DNA from: Litoribacter populi
Lineage (GTDB): Bacteria; Bacteroidota; Bacteroidia; Cytophagales; Cyclobacteriaceae
Length of the DNA stretch: 64,000 bases
Direction: 5' to 3'
Assembly (NCBI RefSeq): GCF_007483685.1
Contig: NZ_VMKN01000001.1
Location: 186,001 to 250,000, forward strand
Every line of letters starts with the position of its first letter. Positions within the stretch are counted from its first letter, which is position 1. Positions 8,944 through 17,793 of the stretch are shown here, piece after piece. The position numbers were made by a program, and so were the translations under genes. Under the pieces are notes generated by a model that was not told where the DNA came from, did not search any database, and saw only the letters and a program-made list of their open reading frames with translations.

Positions 8944-10085
8944 GCTTCTGCTTTTATTTTTATTAAATTCTTAATTCTCAAAGCCTTTATTTTCAGCTCA
9001 TCTATGTTTTCTTCCAAAATGGTCACATGTCCCATCTTGCGAAATGGTTTTGTGGTTTTCTTACCATACAGGTGTACATATACCCCTTTTTGGTTAAGGA
9101 CCTCATCCAAACCTTCGATTATGGCATCACCTTCATGACCGTCCTCTCCCAAAAGGTTGACCATGGCAGCGGGCATGCGCAGGGTAGTATCCCCCAGCGG
9201 CATGTTCAGTACTGACCGAAGATGTTGCTCAAACTGTGAGGTAAAATTGGCCTCTATGGTATGGTGACCGCTATTGTGCGGGCGTGGGGCTATTTCGTTT
9301 ACCAGGACTTCACCGGTTTTGGTCACGAACATTTCTACCGCCAAAAGGCCGTACATGTCTAATTTTTCAATAACGTTTTGCGCTATGGCAATAGCTCTCT
9401 CACTTATCGCTACTGGAATATTAGCCGGGGCAAAAAGAAACTCTACCAGATTAGCAGTTGGATGGAAAGCACAAGCTACCGGAGGGAAGGCAAACAGTTC
9501 TCCCCTTTCATTTCTGGAGACAATCACTGCAATTTCCGTTTCAAAATCTATCAGCTTTTCCAACAAACCCTGTGAATCAAAGGCCTTATCCAAGTCGGAT
9601 TCATCTCTCAGAATCTGCACCCCCCGGCCATCATAGCCATCTCTGCCCAGCTTGTTAACGGCGGGAAGAAAATCCTTAAAGGACATGACATCTTCTTTAT
9701 CCTCGACCAAAACGAATTCGGCAGTCGGGATGTCGTGCTCTTGGTAGAACTGTTTTTGGGTCCTTTTGTCCTGAATTAGTTTAATTATGTGGGGCTGAGG
9801 AAACACTTTTTTTCCTTCCTCTTGAAGTTTTTCCAACGCATCCGTGTTGACACTCTCAATTTCGATGGTGATTACATCGCAATCTTTGCCGAAATTATAA
9901 ACTGTGTCGTAGTCGGTGAGCTTGCCTTGGGTAAACTTTTGGCAAATGGTTTTGCAGGGCGCATTGGCGTCCGGATCCAGGATATGAATGTCAATGTTGT
10001 AGTTGATAGCTGACTGAATGAGCATTCTACCCAGTTGGCCACCACCCAATACACCGAGGGTCTGCTTTTGATAGTTGGTCTGCAC
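8940..10085 (-). CDS. purK: N5-carboxyaminoimidazole ribonucleotide synthase
   Basis: ATP-grasp enzyme joining bicarbonate to aminoimidazole ribonucleotide; the product passes to PurE. From the GTG at 10085 the protein is 381 residues, starting [20 protein letters not shown], with the N-terminal Rossmann-like GGGQLGRM, the ATP-grasp middle ([11 protein letters not shown]) and the [12 protein letters not shown] metal and ATP site near the C-terminal third. An ATG farther up (10226) would add 47 non-conserved residues and overlap a terminator hairpin, so the GTG start is preferred. The gene overlaps purE by four bases. Confidence 0.94.
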   Translation of the reverse strand: MQTNYQKQTLGVLGGGQLGRMLIQSAINYNIDIHILDPDANAPCKTICQKFTQGKLTDYDTVYNFGKDCDVITIEIESVNTDALEKLQEEGKKVFPQPHIIKLIQDKRTQKQFYQEHDIPTAEFVLVEDKEDVMSFKDFLPAVNKLGRDGYDGRGVQILRDESDLDKAFDSQGLLEKLIDFETEIAVIVSRNERGELFAFPPVACAFHPTANLVEFLFAPANIPVAISERAIAIAQNVIEKLDMYGLLAVEMFVTKTGEVLVNEIAPRPHNSGHHTIEANFTSQFEQHLRSVLNMPLGDTTLRMPAAMVNLLGEDGHEGDAIIEGLDEVLNQKGVYVHLYGKKTTKPFRKMGHVTILEENIDELKIKALRIKNLIKIKAEA

Positions 10086-10189
10086 GATGGTTGTTGTTTG
10101 TTGGAGAATAAAATTAAGACAAATATCAGCAAAGGGGAAATTTCGGTATGTAAAAAGGTGATAATCCTCTGCCAGGCTGAGACGAAAAT

Positions 10190-10213
10190 AAAAAAAGGAA
10201 GCCAAAAGCTTCC
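10190..10213 (-). terminator. Rho-independent terminator after small membrane protein gene 1
   Basis: On the minus strand GGAAGC-TTTTG-GCTTCC is followed by a run of seven T. It lies 28 bases past the stop at 10241 and inside the upstream extension of the long purK frame, which is a further argument for the GTG start of purK. Confidence 0.75.
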
Positions 10214-10240
10214 TTAAATTATGCATTCGTACCGGAAAGG

Positions 10241-10393
10241 CTAAACCCTTCCACCACTTATTACTCGGAACAAAACAGCAATTACTGCCAATACCAGTAA
10301 TATATGAATCAATCCACCGACGCTATATACAAAAGCGCCGAAGATCCATCCTATTACTAGAATAACGGCGATGATATAAAGTATAGATCCCAT
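10241..10393 (-). CDS. Small hydrophobic protein, lmo0937-type (copy 1 of 3)
   Basis: A 50-residue protein made of two hydrophobic helices (IIAVILVIGWIFGAFVY and HILLVLAVIAVLF) around a glycine-rich turn SVGGLI, with a basic C-terminus SGGRV. It matches the small lmo0937-type membrane proteins, which are often stress-related in other bacteria; the molecular function is unknown. Three near-identical copies lie in tandem on the same strand, each with its own start, short leader and hairpin terminator, so they are probably transcribed separately. The copies differ at about four to eight positions. Confidence 0.85.
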   Translation of the reverse strand: MGSILYIIAVILVIGWIFGAFVYSVGGLIHILLVLAVIAVLFRVISGGRV

Positions 10394-10517
10394 AACAAAA
10401 GTATTTAGGTGAATGAATAATTTACTTTATATCTTCAAATTTTACGCCAAATAAGAAAATAGTATATTTTATTTAATTGATTTTCAATATTTTGTGGGAA
10501 TATTACGGAAAATAGCA

Positions 10518-10554
10518 TAAAAAAAGCACCACCAAAAATTGGCCGTGCTTTTTG
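10518..10554. terminator. Rho-independent terminator after small membrane protein gene 2
   Basis: Arms AAAAAGCAC and GTGCTTTTT flank a loop of about 15 bases, 18 bases beyond the stop of the second copy at 10572. Runs of A and T on the two sides make it potentially bidirectional. Confidence 0.65.
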
Positions 10555-10571
10555 TGGAGTCAATCGGATGG

Positions 10572-10724
10572 CTAAACCCTGCGGCCTCCTATGATATTAA
10601 ACAGAACTGCAATCACTGCTAAGACTAATAGAATATGTATCAGCCCTCCGGCACTGTAAACAAATGCCCCGAAAATCCATCCTATGACAAGGATTACTGC
10701 GATAATATAAAGAATAGATCCCAT
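10572..10724 (-). CDS. Small hydrophobic protein, lmo0937-type (copy 2 of 3)
   Basis: A 50-residue paralogue of the protein at 10241, again starting MGSILYIIAVILVIGWIFGA and ending in the basic GGRRV. The two-helix layout and glycine turn (SAGGLIH) are conserved; substitutions cluster at the C-terminus (FNIIGG instead of FRVISG). A hairpin terminator follows the stop. The leader between its ATG and the terminator of copy 3 is about 110 bp of AT-rich DNA, enough for its own promoter. Function unknown. Confidence 0.85.
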   Translation of the reverse strand: MGSILYIIAVILVIGWIFGAFVYSAGGLIHILLVLAVIAVLFNIIGGRRV

Positions 10725-10833
10725 AAGTTTAATGGTTTTAGTGGTTAAAATAAGTTATTGATATTGAACAAAATTTGCGCCAAATGCATAAATAGGTCAA
10801 AATTTAATTAAAATATTTATAAAACTGGTAATA

Positions 10834-10857
10834 AAAAAACCGCTCGAGGCGGTTTTC
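10834..10857. terminator. Rho-independent terminator after small membrane protein gene 3
   Basis: Arms AAAACCGC and GCGGTTTT with a 4-base TCGA centre, 21 bases past the stop of copy 3 at 10878. Confidence 0.75.
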
Positions 10858-10877
10858 CATTTTATTTCATTTATAAA

Positions 10878-11030
10878 TTAGACCCTGCTTCCGCCTATAA
10901 TCCGAAACAGGACTGCAATCACTGCTAAGACTAAAAGAATGTGGATCAGCCCGCCTACACTATAGACCAGAGCGCCAAAAATCCAACCGATTACTAGAAT
11001 CAATGCTATTATATAAAGTAATGAACTCAT
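10878..11030 (-). CDS. Small hydrophobic protein, lmo0937-type (copy 3 of 3)
   Basis: Third 50-residue paralogue, beginning MSSLLYIIALILVIGWIFGA and ending GGSRV. It is the most diverged at the N-terminus but keeps the core SVGGLIHILLVLAVIAVLFR. It is the first of the three in transcription order and lies 66 bp past the end of the membrane-anchored MutS-like gene on the same strand, so it could share that transcript. Triplication of a stress-type membrane peptide suggests dosage selection, but this is inference. Confidence 0.85.
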   Translation of the reverse strand: MSSLLYIIALILVIGWIFGALVYSVGGLIHILLVLAVIAVLFRIIGGSRV

Positions 11031-11096
11031 CTTTTTTATTTTTTTGTGGTTAAATGATGTTTTACCGATAAAAAGACAAGTTCAATGCCAAAGTGC

Positions 11097-12851
11097 TTAA
11101 TTAAATTTTATTCCCATCAATTCCATAAGTTTATGTGCGTTAAAACTTGGGCAAGGGCCTTTTTTTATTTTGTAATCAAAGAGTATTTCATTCTCCCGAA
11201 TGGTAGAATGGAAGCTATAATTCATTACTCCTTCAATTTTCAGGTCGGCCAGTTCAATATCATGGGTTGATATTATTCCCTTGCTATGGGTACTCCGAAG
11301 CTGATTAATTAATGCCTCACTACCCATTACGCGGTCTGTGGTATTAGTTCCTTTCAATATTTCGTCCAATAGGAAGAAAACCGGAAGGTCACTTTCCGCC
11401 TGGTCTAACAGTTTTTTGATCCTAGCCAATTCCGCATAAAAGGAACTCACGCTTTCTCCAAGGCTATCAGTGTTGCGCATACTGGTAAACAACTGGAAAG
11501 TTCCTGTGGAAAAGCTTTTTGCAAAAGGGCTCAAGCCCATACCTGCCAGCACGAGATTTACGCCAATTGTACGCATGAAGGTGGTTTTTCCAGACATGTT
11601 GCTACCGGTGAGCAGAACAATTTTTTCTCCCTCACAAAGGGCAAAATTATTCGGAATACACTTGTCAGGAAGCAAAAGGGGATGTTTTACACTTTCAGCT
11701 TTCAGGTTGAGCCCAGTTGTCCATTCCACTGGGGTATGGGTGCCCTCCTGATCTGTAAAGGCGGCAAGTGATACCAATACCTGCCATTCATTAAAGCAGG
11801 TTTGCCAAAAGTGGACATGGCTCTGATTTTTGGCTTTCCATCTTTCCAGTCTCCAAAGCACGATGTAATCAGTCCAAAAGAGGAAATTGAATACCAAGTA
11901 CACCATGTTGGCGCGGTTTTGTACCATGAAGCTTTGTTGTTCTAGACTTTTAAGAGAATTTGAAGCCTTAAATTCTTTATCATATATCGGTTTTTGGAGC
12001 GTATTAAGTGTGTTGTCTTTAAAACTGACCCCTTCCAAAAGCCTCGCCCAAGCCGTAAAAGTTTTTAAATCTCCCTCATCAGGCATGACCTTGCCGGCAG
12101 CCATCAGCGGGCGCAATACCCAACTCAATGCAAATGCACCGATCAGTAACCAAAGTGAAAACCAGCCTGGTGTGATATATCCCAACACTGTAGCTCCCAA
12201 GACGCCTAATCCTACAATTGGCCCAATGACCAGAGGGATGTAAAAGAATTTTTTCCATTGATTGGCCGTATTGATCCATTCGTAAAATCCAGTTTTAGCC
12301 TTTTCTTCTCTAAGAAAAGCTTTGCCAAAGGCTTCAAAATGAAGCAAGAAGTCTTTTTTTGTGGATAACTCCTGAATAGCAGCATATCTTTCCTTAGATT
12401 TTGCTACAGGATGATACGCTTTCATTTCCTGGGCTAGTAAATATCTACCTTCTCCACTTACTGTGTGATTAAGTAGTTGAAAAAGAGAATGCTCTCCGAA
12501 AAGGTCGAGATCATTCGAAAAAGGGTGTTTTTTGTCCATAAACTCCTGCCCTTGGTCAAAGCGAGAAAGCTCACGTTTTTTTCGGGAAAGGTTTTCATCA
12601 TTTACCGCCAGGATGGCTTTCAAAAAGGCCTGTCTGTCTTTAAGCTTATTAAATCTTTTGATGGAGAGGACAAAGAGGATGCTGACGGGGAAAAAGAGGA
12701 AAAGCACCCATTGTACCTCACTTAGGCCAATAATGATGATAGCCAACATGGAGAAAAATAGAACGAGTCTGGAAATGGAAAGGCCCGCTATTCTTTTGCT
12801 GGTTTTTTTGAGCGTTGTTTCGGGCTCTCTGTAGTTAAAATCTAGGATCAT
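11097..12851 (-). CDS. Membrane-anchored MutS-family ATPase
   Basis: 584 residues. The C-terminal third is a MutS/ABC-type ATPase with Walker A GSNMSGKTTFMR near residue 417, signature region, Walker B FFLLDEILKGTNTTDR near residue 490 and the H-loop STHDIELADL. Unlike MutS or MutS2 it begins with two hydrophobic segments (about residues 25-65) and has a further hydrophobic block of about 45 residues near 195-240, so it is predicted to sit in the membrane. There is no mismatch-recognition domain and no Smr endonuclease domain. It may act in DNA transactions at the membrane or in something else; the cellular role is unknown. It stands upstream of the small membrane protein genes. Confidence 0.85.
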   Translation of the reverse strand: MILDFNYREPETTLKKTSKRIAGLSISRLVLFFSMLAIIIIGLSEVQWVLFLFFPVSILFVLSIKRFNKLKDRQAFLKAILAVNDENLSRKKRELSRFDQGQEFMDKKHPFSNDLDLFGEHSLFQLLNHTVSGEGRYLLAQEMKAYHPVAKSKERYAAIQELSTKKDFLLHFEAFGKAFLREEKAKTGFYEWINTANQWKKFFYIPLVIGPIVGLGVLGATVLGYITPGWFSLWLLIGAFALSWVLRPLMAAGKVMPDEGDLKTFTAWARLLEGVSFKDNTLNTLQKPIYDKEFKASNSLKSLEQQSFMVQNRANMVYLVFNFLFWTDYIVLWRLERWKAKNQSHVHFWQTCFNEWQVLVSLAAFTDQEGTHTPVEWTTGLNLKAESVKHPLLLPDKCIPNNFALCEGEKIVLLTGSNMSGKTTFMRTIGVNLVLAGMGLSPFAKSFSTGTFQLFTSMRNTDSLGESVSSFYAELARIKKLLDQAESDLPVFFLLDEILKGTNTTDRVMGSEALINQLRSTHSKGIISTHDIELADLKIEGVMNYSFHSTIRENEILFDYKIKKGPCPSFNAHKLMELMGIKFN

Positions 12852-12897
12852 AGGCCAAATATAACTAATCTGTCAAATTATATGTTGGAAAAGGTGG

Positions 12898-12931
12898 GAG
12901 ACCGGAGTCCGGAGACGGGAGACCGGAGAGG
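12898..12931. repeat. 7-bp tandem repeat array, GAGACCG family
   Basis: Four and a half heptamers (GAGACCG, GAGTCCG, GAGACGG, GAGACCG, GAGAG) lie between the start of the MutS-like gene and the mscS terminator. This is the same family as the arrays at 20543 (inverse strand), 21096, 46281 and 48347. Confidence 0.85.
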
Positions 12932-12935
12932 AATG

Positions 12936-12964
12936 AAAAAGCCCACTGGATAAGTGGGCTTTTT
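12936..12964. terminator. Rho-independent terminator after the mechanosensitive channel gene
   Basis: Arms AAAAAGCCCAC and GTGGGCTTTTT flank a short loop TGGATAA, four bases beyond the channel stop at 12969. Good A/T runs on both sides. Confidence 0.8.
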
Positions 12965-12968
12965 ATGC

Positions 12969-13847
12969 TTAGTTGTTATTTTTCTCAGCAGAAAGGGTCA
13001 ATTCTGGTTTACCTTCAGGAAAATAGTGATTGACATCTCTTTGAGGGAATGGCACCTCGATATCATTGGCTTCAAAAGCTTCTTTGATTGCCTCCATATT
13101 GTCCCAAAATACCGGCCAAAGGTCGGCTGCATTGGCCCAGCATCTTACACTGAGATCCAAGGAGCTGTCGCCGAAATTGGTGAAATAGACAACTGGAGCA
13201 GGATCTTCCAACACCCTTTCATCCTTTTTTAAAACATCAAGAACGATTTGACGCGTCTTTTTTAAATCCGTACCATAGGCAACCCCCAAGCTAAGTTCCA
13301 CTCTTCGAGTAGGCTTCATAGAAAGATTGGTGATACTGGAATTGGCCAGTCCGCCATTCGGAATAATAACTACCTTGTTGTCAAAGTTTCTAACAGTGGT
13401 ATAAAGAATATCAATTCTTTCCACACTTCCCAGGGTTCCTTGCGCTTCGATGGTATGCCCCACTTTAAATGGCTTGAAGATCAAAATCAACACCCCGCCT
13501 GCAAAATTGGAAAGTGATCCCTGCAAAGCAAGACCAATGGCCAAACCGGCAGCACCCAAAATAGCGATAAAGGATGTGATTGGGAAGCCCAGTGTGGAGG
13601 CAACTGCTAAAATTAGAACCACATAGAGAACCACGCGGATAAAACTGCTTAAGAATATGGCAAGGGAGGCTTCGATTTCATATTTGGTAAAGATATTATT
13701 GATGGTTTTGATCAAAAACCGAATAATATACATACCGATGAAATAATATATCAAAGCCAAAAGAATGTTTGGGACGACGATCCAGGCTGCGTCTATAGCC
13801 CTTCTGGTGAAATGTTCAATTGTGGCAATATCTAAATCTAAATCCAT
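12969..13847 (-). CDS. Small-conductance mechanosensitive channel, MscS family
   Basis: 292 residues with three N-terminal membrane helices and the soluble beta-domain typical of MscS. The pore-lining third helix shows the conserved glycine/alanine packing pattern (GAAGLAIGLALQGSLSNFAG). The beta-domain follows with GHTIEAQGTLGSVERI and the turn VVIIPNGGLANSSITN. Such channels open under membrane tension to release solutes during osmotic downshock. The gene is monocistronic, with a terminator directly behind it. The C-terminus (PFPQRDVNHYFPEG) matches the family's alpha/beta cap. Confidence 0.93.
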   Translation of the reverse strand: MDLDLDIATIEHFTRRAIDAAWIVVPNILLALIYYFIGMYIIRFLIKTINNIFTKYEIEASLAIFLSSFIRVVLYVVLILAVASTLGFPITSFIAILGAAGLAIGLALQGSLSNFAGGVLILIFKPFKVGHTIEAQGTLGSVERIDILYTTVRNFDNKVVIIPNGGLANSSITNLSMKPTRRVELSLGVAYGTDLKKTRQIVLDVLKKDERVLEDPAPVVYFTNFGDSSLDLSVRCWANAADLWPVFWDNMEAIKEAFEANDIEVPFPQRDVNHYFPEGKPELTLSAEKNNN

Positions 13848-13922
13848 AATTTATCTAATGATGAAGGAAAGCCCAAAATTAAAAAGTTTGGGCAGATAAA
13901 TAAAGGATTCGTCATGTTTTGC

Positions 13923-14627
13923 TTACTGCAGCCCAAGCACTTGCCAGCGAAACGCCCAGTTCCACTTAATGCTGTGCTTATCCCAGTCGGATAATCTCAA
14001 AATTTCCTCGAGCTCATCTTGGCGGAAACTTCTTAATACAGAAATGGGTCCGTCATTTTTGACCATAGGGGATTTTGAAAACATTTGGGTGAGCATTTTT
14101 ATACTATAATATGCCAAGGGATGCCGGTGGAGGTCATTGATCACAAAGCCAAGCTTTGAATTAGCCTTAAAGTTTTTCAGCATAGTGATCAGCTCAGTGT
14201 TTGTAAAGTGGTGTGTAAACAGCGTACAGGTGATGATATCCAAAGGCTGATCGAGCAGCTCTGAATCAAATACATCTGCCACATGAAACTCCACATTTGG
14301 ATATTCCACGAGATTTTTTTTTGCTAGTTCAATTATGTTTGGATTGGCATCCAAAGCATGAAATGTGGCGTGGATTCGGTTTCTTTCTGCCCATCGAGCC
14401 ATCACCTTGATCATGTCCCCTTGCCCGCAACCGATGTCTGCGATTTGATAATGTGCTTGTGGATAACTTTTGATGATCTGCTCTAAACCGTTTGTAGAGA
14501 CCTTATTGCCACCTAATAATCGGTTTATGATTTTAAGCTCTTTAAGAGTTTGGACCAGTTCATCACCACCACAGTTAAGGTCATCCATGAGCTCTCTTTC
14601 AAAACTTCTTTGCTTGAATTTACTCAT
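13923..14627 (-). CDS. Class I SAM-dependent methyltransferase of the type III PKS cluster
   Basis: 234 residues with motif I IADIGCGQGD near residue 61, acidic loop FHALDANPN, and the C-terminal substrate-binding segment. Its ATG overlaps the stop of the type III polyketide synthase by four bases (ATGA), so the two are translationally coupled. The likely role is methylation of a hydroxyl or ring carbon of the polyketide product. No catalytic residue specific to O- or C-methylation can be read by eye. UbiA and an FAD oxidoreductase gene lie on the other side of the PKS and support a shared pathway. Confidence 0.85.
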   Translation of the reverse strand: MSKFKQRSFERELMDDLNCGGDELVQTLKELKIINRLLGGNKVSTNGLEQIIKSYPQAHYQIADIGCGQGDMIKVMARWAERNRIHATFHALDANPNIIELAKKNLVEYPNVEFHVADVFDSELLDQPLDIITCTLFTHHFTNTELITMLKNFKANSKLGFVINDLHRHPLAYYSIKMLTQMFSKSPMVKNDGPISVLRSFRQDELEEILRLSDWDKHSIKWNWAFRWQVLGLQ

Positions 14628-15703
14628 CTTTTATCCAATAAAAGTGTTTCTAATGTCAAGCCCGGACCGAATCCCATGGCCAGGATTTCTCCAGGGTTGC
14701 CGGTTTGTTTCAGTATTTTTTCAAGCACAAATAGAATGGTGGCCGATGACATGTTGCCAAAATCCCTTAGCACCTGATGAGCAAAGCAGTTTTGCTCTGA
14801 GGCAATACCAAAGCTTTCTTCCACCTTTTTCAAAATCATCTTACCTCCAGGATGTATGGCGAAATTTTTAATTGTGGATAATTTGAATTTTTCCTCCAGT
14901 TTTTTGCCTAAGTCCTCAATTCCTTTTTCCAGCAATCCCGGGATATATTTACTCAGTTTCATTTCAAAGCCGAAGTCTCCGATATGCCAGGCCATGTCGC
15001 CTTCTCCTTCCCTCACCAGATTGCTCTGGTAATCTTTGATGGCTATACCTTCTTTGGAATTGGCCACTAGCGCTGACGCGGCACCGTCACCGAAGAGCGC
15101 ATTGGCCAAAAGATTGTCTTCATTGTATTCTTTCTGAAAGTGAATGGTACAAAGTTCCACACAAGCGAGCACTACTTTGGCATCGGGGTCACTGTCACAG
15201 ATTCTGTCGGCCATTTTTATTGCTGTGAAGGCTGCATAGCAACCCATAAAGTGAATACAATACCGCTCCACGGTATCGTTAAACCCCATTTTCTCCATGA
15301 TTTCCAATTCCAAGCCGGGGGCGTACATCCCTGTGCAACTCACTAAAATCAGGTGAGTAACTTCCTCAGGTTTCACTTGCGAAGTAGAAAGGCAATTGCT
15401 GATAGCTTCCACGGCAAGCTTTGGTGCCTCTTTTCGGAAGACCTGCATTCTGTCCTTGGTGGAGGGAAATGGTTCTAAGTCGGCCGAGTTTGGGAAAAAG
15501 TTGAAATCCTTAAAATCACTTTTTTCAAAATCATTCAATACGCTGAAGCGGGTTTCAATTCCGGATTGGTTATAGACAAATTGTAATTTTCTGGCATCTA
15601 CAGGTCCCAGCGAATGGGCCATTTTCATGAATTCGCCGATGGATCTTTGGCGAATGGCCTTCCCGGGGTTAGCCGTACCGATGGAAATTATGGAGTTATT
15701 CAT
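14624..15703 (-). CDS. Type III polyketide synthase (chalcone synthase-like)
   Basis: Homodimeric ketosynthase that extends an acyl-CoA starter with malonyl-CoA and cyclises the chain. The 359 residues are normal for the family. The catalytic triad is visible: Cys155 in HFMGCYAAF, His284 in AIHPGGK and Asn317 in FGNMSSAT, plus the GFGPG loop near the C-terminus. Bacterial relatives make alkylpyrones, alkylresorcinols or tetrahydroxynaphthalene-type products; the starter here cannot be read by eye. It is followed by an overlapping methyltransferase gene and is divergent from a UbiA prenyltransferase gene 75 bp away, which suggests a methylated, prenylated lipid. Confidence 0.93.
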   Translation of the reverse strand: MNNSIISIGTANPGKAIRQRSIGEFMKMAHSLGPVDARKLQFVYNQSGIETRFSVLNDFEKSDFKDFNFFPNSADLEPFPSTKDRMQVFRKEAPKLAVEAISNCLSTSQVKPEEVTHLILVSCTGMYAPGLELEIMEKMGFNDTVERYCIHFMGCYAAFTAIKMADRICDSDPDAKVVLACVELCTIHFQKEYNEDNLLANALFGDGAASALVANSKEGIAIKDYQSNLVREGEGDMAWHIGDFGFEMKLSKYIPGLLEKGIEDLGKKLEEKFKLSTIKNFAIHPGGKMILKKVEESFGIASEQNCFAHQVLRDFGNMSSATILFVLEKILKQTGNPGEILAMGFGPGLTLETLLLDKR

Positions 15704-15778
15704 TAAATTGATTTAAATGCCTATATTGATTATTGAAAACTTGCTAACAGCCCCAACTTAACTTTTCCTTTTGCCTAT

Positions 15779-16669
15779 ATGTTTAAACTCTCCAATTGGA
15801 AGCTCCTTAGAATATCCTTTTCCTTTTACCTCTTGCCGGTTTTTCTTTTTTCCCTGGCTCATGCGCCAAATTTAGATGGGTTCAGATTATTAGTAACCTT
15901 TTTGGCCTTGCACCTTTTCCTCTACCCTTCGAGCAATGCCTACAATAGCTTTTATGATAAAGATGAAAAGAGCATAGCTGGCATCAAAAATCCTCCTAAA
16001 GTAACACCGGGTTTGTTATACTTATCCTTTATCTTTTTGTTAATGGCGCTTGTTTTGGGAATGTGGATTAATATGGCTTTTGCAGGTATGATGTTGTTAT
16101 ATGCACTTATTTCAATGGCCTATAGCCATCCCGCCATTCGCCTTAAAAAATACCCGATTTTGGGTTGGTTAACGGCTGGGTTTTTTCAAGGGCTATTTAC
16201 GTTTGCGATGGCTTATGCTGGGCTCAATGGTTTTGGGTGGAATGTTTTCGAGAAAAGCCATATTTTTATCCCCGGCCTACTTACCAGCCTCATGATCTTG
16301 GGCAACTATCCCCTCACGCAGGTTTACCAGCATGAGGAAGATGGTGAGAGGGGGGATGAGACCATGAGTATATTTTTAGGTTATTCAGGTACTTTCGTGT
16401 TTTCTTCCGTGTGGTTTTTGGTTGCAGGTGCCGGATTTATTTTCTATTTCTTGGGTCAATCGCATGCCTGGGCTGTTTGGGGCTTTTTGGCTGGGGTGGC
16501 TCCGGCTATCTTGTTCTTCTATACCTGGTTTTACTTTGTGAAAAAAAATCCGGTCAAATACGCCACCTATCCCTGGGCCATGTGGATGATCCGTCTTTCA
16601 GCATTTGGCCTGAATGTGTTTTTCATTTATTATTTCCTTGAGCGAACCCAAGTGCTTCAGGTAATCTAA
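15779..16669 (+). CDS. UbiA-family prenyltransferase
   Basis: 296 residues with about eight to nine membrane helices. The first aspartate-rich motif region is NAYNSFYDKDEKSIAG (N-x3-D-type, near residues 58-73). The second is around the polar loop VYQHEEDGERGDET near residue 187. UbiA proteins attach isoprenoid chains to aromatic or quinone-type acceptors in the membrane. It is divergent from the type III PKS gene (75-bp gap) and convergent with the FAD oxidoreductase gene, overlapping its end by four bases. The acceptor is probably the polyketide, but a role in heme or quinone synthesis cannot be excluded from sequence alone. Confidence 0.87.
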   Translation: MFKLSNWKLLRISFSFYLLPVFLFSLAHAPNLDGFRLLVTFLALHLFLYPSSNAYNSFYDKDEKSIAGIKNPPKVTPGLLYLSFIFLLMALVLGMWINMAFAGMMLLYALISMAYSHPAIRLKKYPILGWLTAGFFQGLFTFAMAYAGLNGFGWNVFEKSHIFIPGLLTSLMILGNYPLTQVYQHEEDGERGDETMSIFLGYSGTFVFSSVWFLVAGAGFIFYFLGQSHAWAVWGFLAGVAPAILFFYTWFYFVKKNPVKYATYPWAMWMIRLSAFGLNVFFIYYFLERTQVLQVI

Positions 16670-17793
16670 TCCTCAAAGCCAAAAGCCAATCCATGCGTTC
16701 TTTTCATAATGGATCTACCAGCCGGAGGAAATGTCCTAAGCAACCCAACAGCAAGATTGGCTGATAATTCCGAGCCGAACAGCTTTTGAACCTTTCTGCC
16801 TATCCACAGTCTGCATTGAAACTGTTGGGACCAATTGGTTGCGTACCATTTTTCTATGTCTGTTCTTTCTGAATTGTGGATAATTGCCTCGGCTGCGAGT
16901 TTTCCCGAATGAATGGCGATGGCCATGCCGTTGCCACAAAGTGGAGTTATCAACCCAGCTGCGTCTCCAGCCATAAGGATATGATCCACTACCGGTGCTT
17001 TTTTTGAGAAATCTACCTCATTGATTACTACAGGTTTGTCGAGAATCATTTCGCTGTTGTGGAAAAGTTCTTTTATAAAGGGGTTTTCGAAAAGGTAGGT
17101 TTTTTCCATACTCTCAATCGATCCAGCCTTTCGCAGTTGCTCCTTGTCGCCCAAATAACACACATTGTAGGTCCCATTTTCGATTTTGTTGATGCCTAGG
17201 TATCCTCCATTGTAATTGTGAAGGGCGACGGTGTCATCGGGAAAGTCGGTTTTGACGTGGTATTTGATGCCAATGAATGGGCTGCGGTTTTCCATAAATG
17301 GCCGATGTAAGGCTTTGTCCATGCGTGATCTTTTGCCGAAGGCTCCTATGACGTGATCTGTATAGAAGGATTCACCGTTTTTAAGGGAAAGTGAAAAAGT
17401 GTTCTCTTTTTCCAAAAAGCCGGTTTCCAAAACTTCTGTCTTGAGGAGGAATGTTACACCGGCCTCTTTACATTTTTCAAATAAAAATTGGTCAAATGCA
17501 TACCTGCTCAGCCCGAAACCTCCCATATCCAATGGCATTTCTACTTTTTTCCCACTTGGGGAAGTAAGAAGAAACCGTGATATTTCATTGGGGCCTAAAT
17601 GGCTGGGGTAAAGTCCCATGCTTTGCAAAAAAGGCTTAACCTCATTGGAGATATACTCGCCGCAAACTCGATGAAAGGGGTAGGTTTGCTTTTCCACAAG
17701 CGTGACTTGATGACTTTTTTTAGCCAGTAAATAGGCGGCTGTAAGGCCAGCAAGCCCTCCACCGATAATCACAACCTTCTGTTTTTGAGTCAT
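16666..17793 (-). CDS. FAD-dependent oxidoreductase (geranylgeranyl reductase / hydroxylase-like)
   Basis: 375 residues with the N-terminal dinucleotide-binding motif VVIIGGGLAGLTAAYLLAKK, the following HRVCGEYIS segment, and the second FAD motif LMAGDAAGLITPLCGNGMA near residue 280. This layout fits the geranylgeranyl-reductase/aromatic-hydroxylase group of flavoproteins. Convergent overlap with the UbiA gene and closeness to the type III PKS suggest that it oxidises the polyketide ring or reduces the prenyl chain. No transmembrane segment is seen. It probably has its own promoter in the 120-bp gap before the divergent metalloprotease gene. Confidence 0.85.
   Translation of the reverse strand: MTQKQKVVIIGGGLAGLTAAYLLAKKSHQVTLVEKQTYPFHRVCGEYISNEVKPFLQSMGLYPSHLGPNEISRFLLTSPSGKKVEMPLDMGGFGLSRYAFDQFLFEKCKEAGVTFLLKTEVLETGFLEKENTFSLSLKNGESFYTDHVIGAFGKRSRMDKALHRPFMENRSPFIGIKYHVKTDFPDDTVALHNYNGGYLGINKIENGTYNVCYLGDKEQLRKAGSIESMEKTYLFENPFIKELFHNSEMILDKPVVINEVDFSKKAPVVDHILMAGDAAGLITPLCGNGMAIAIHSGKLAAEAIIHNSERTDIEKWYATNWSQQFQCRLWIGRKVQKLFGSELSANLAVGLLRTFPPAGRSIMKRTHGLAFGFED

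Noticed and set aside
10086-10226. ATG-started long form of purK
   Set aside because: It adds 47 non-conserved residues and overlaps the terminator at 10190; the GTG at 10085 fits the family start.
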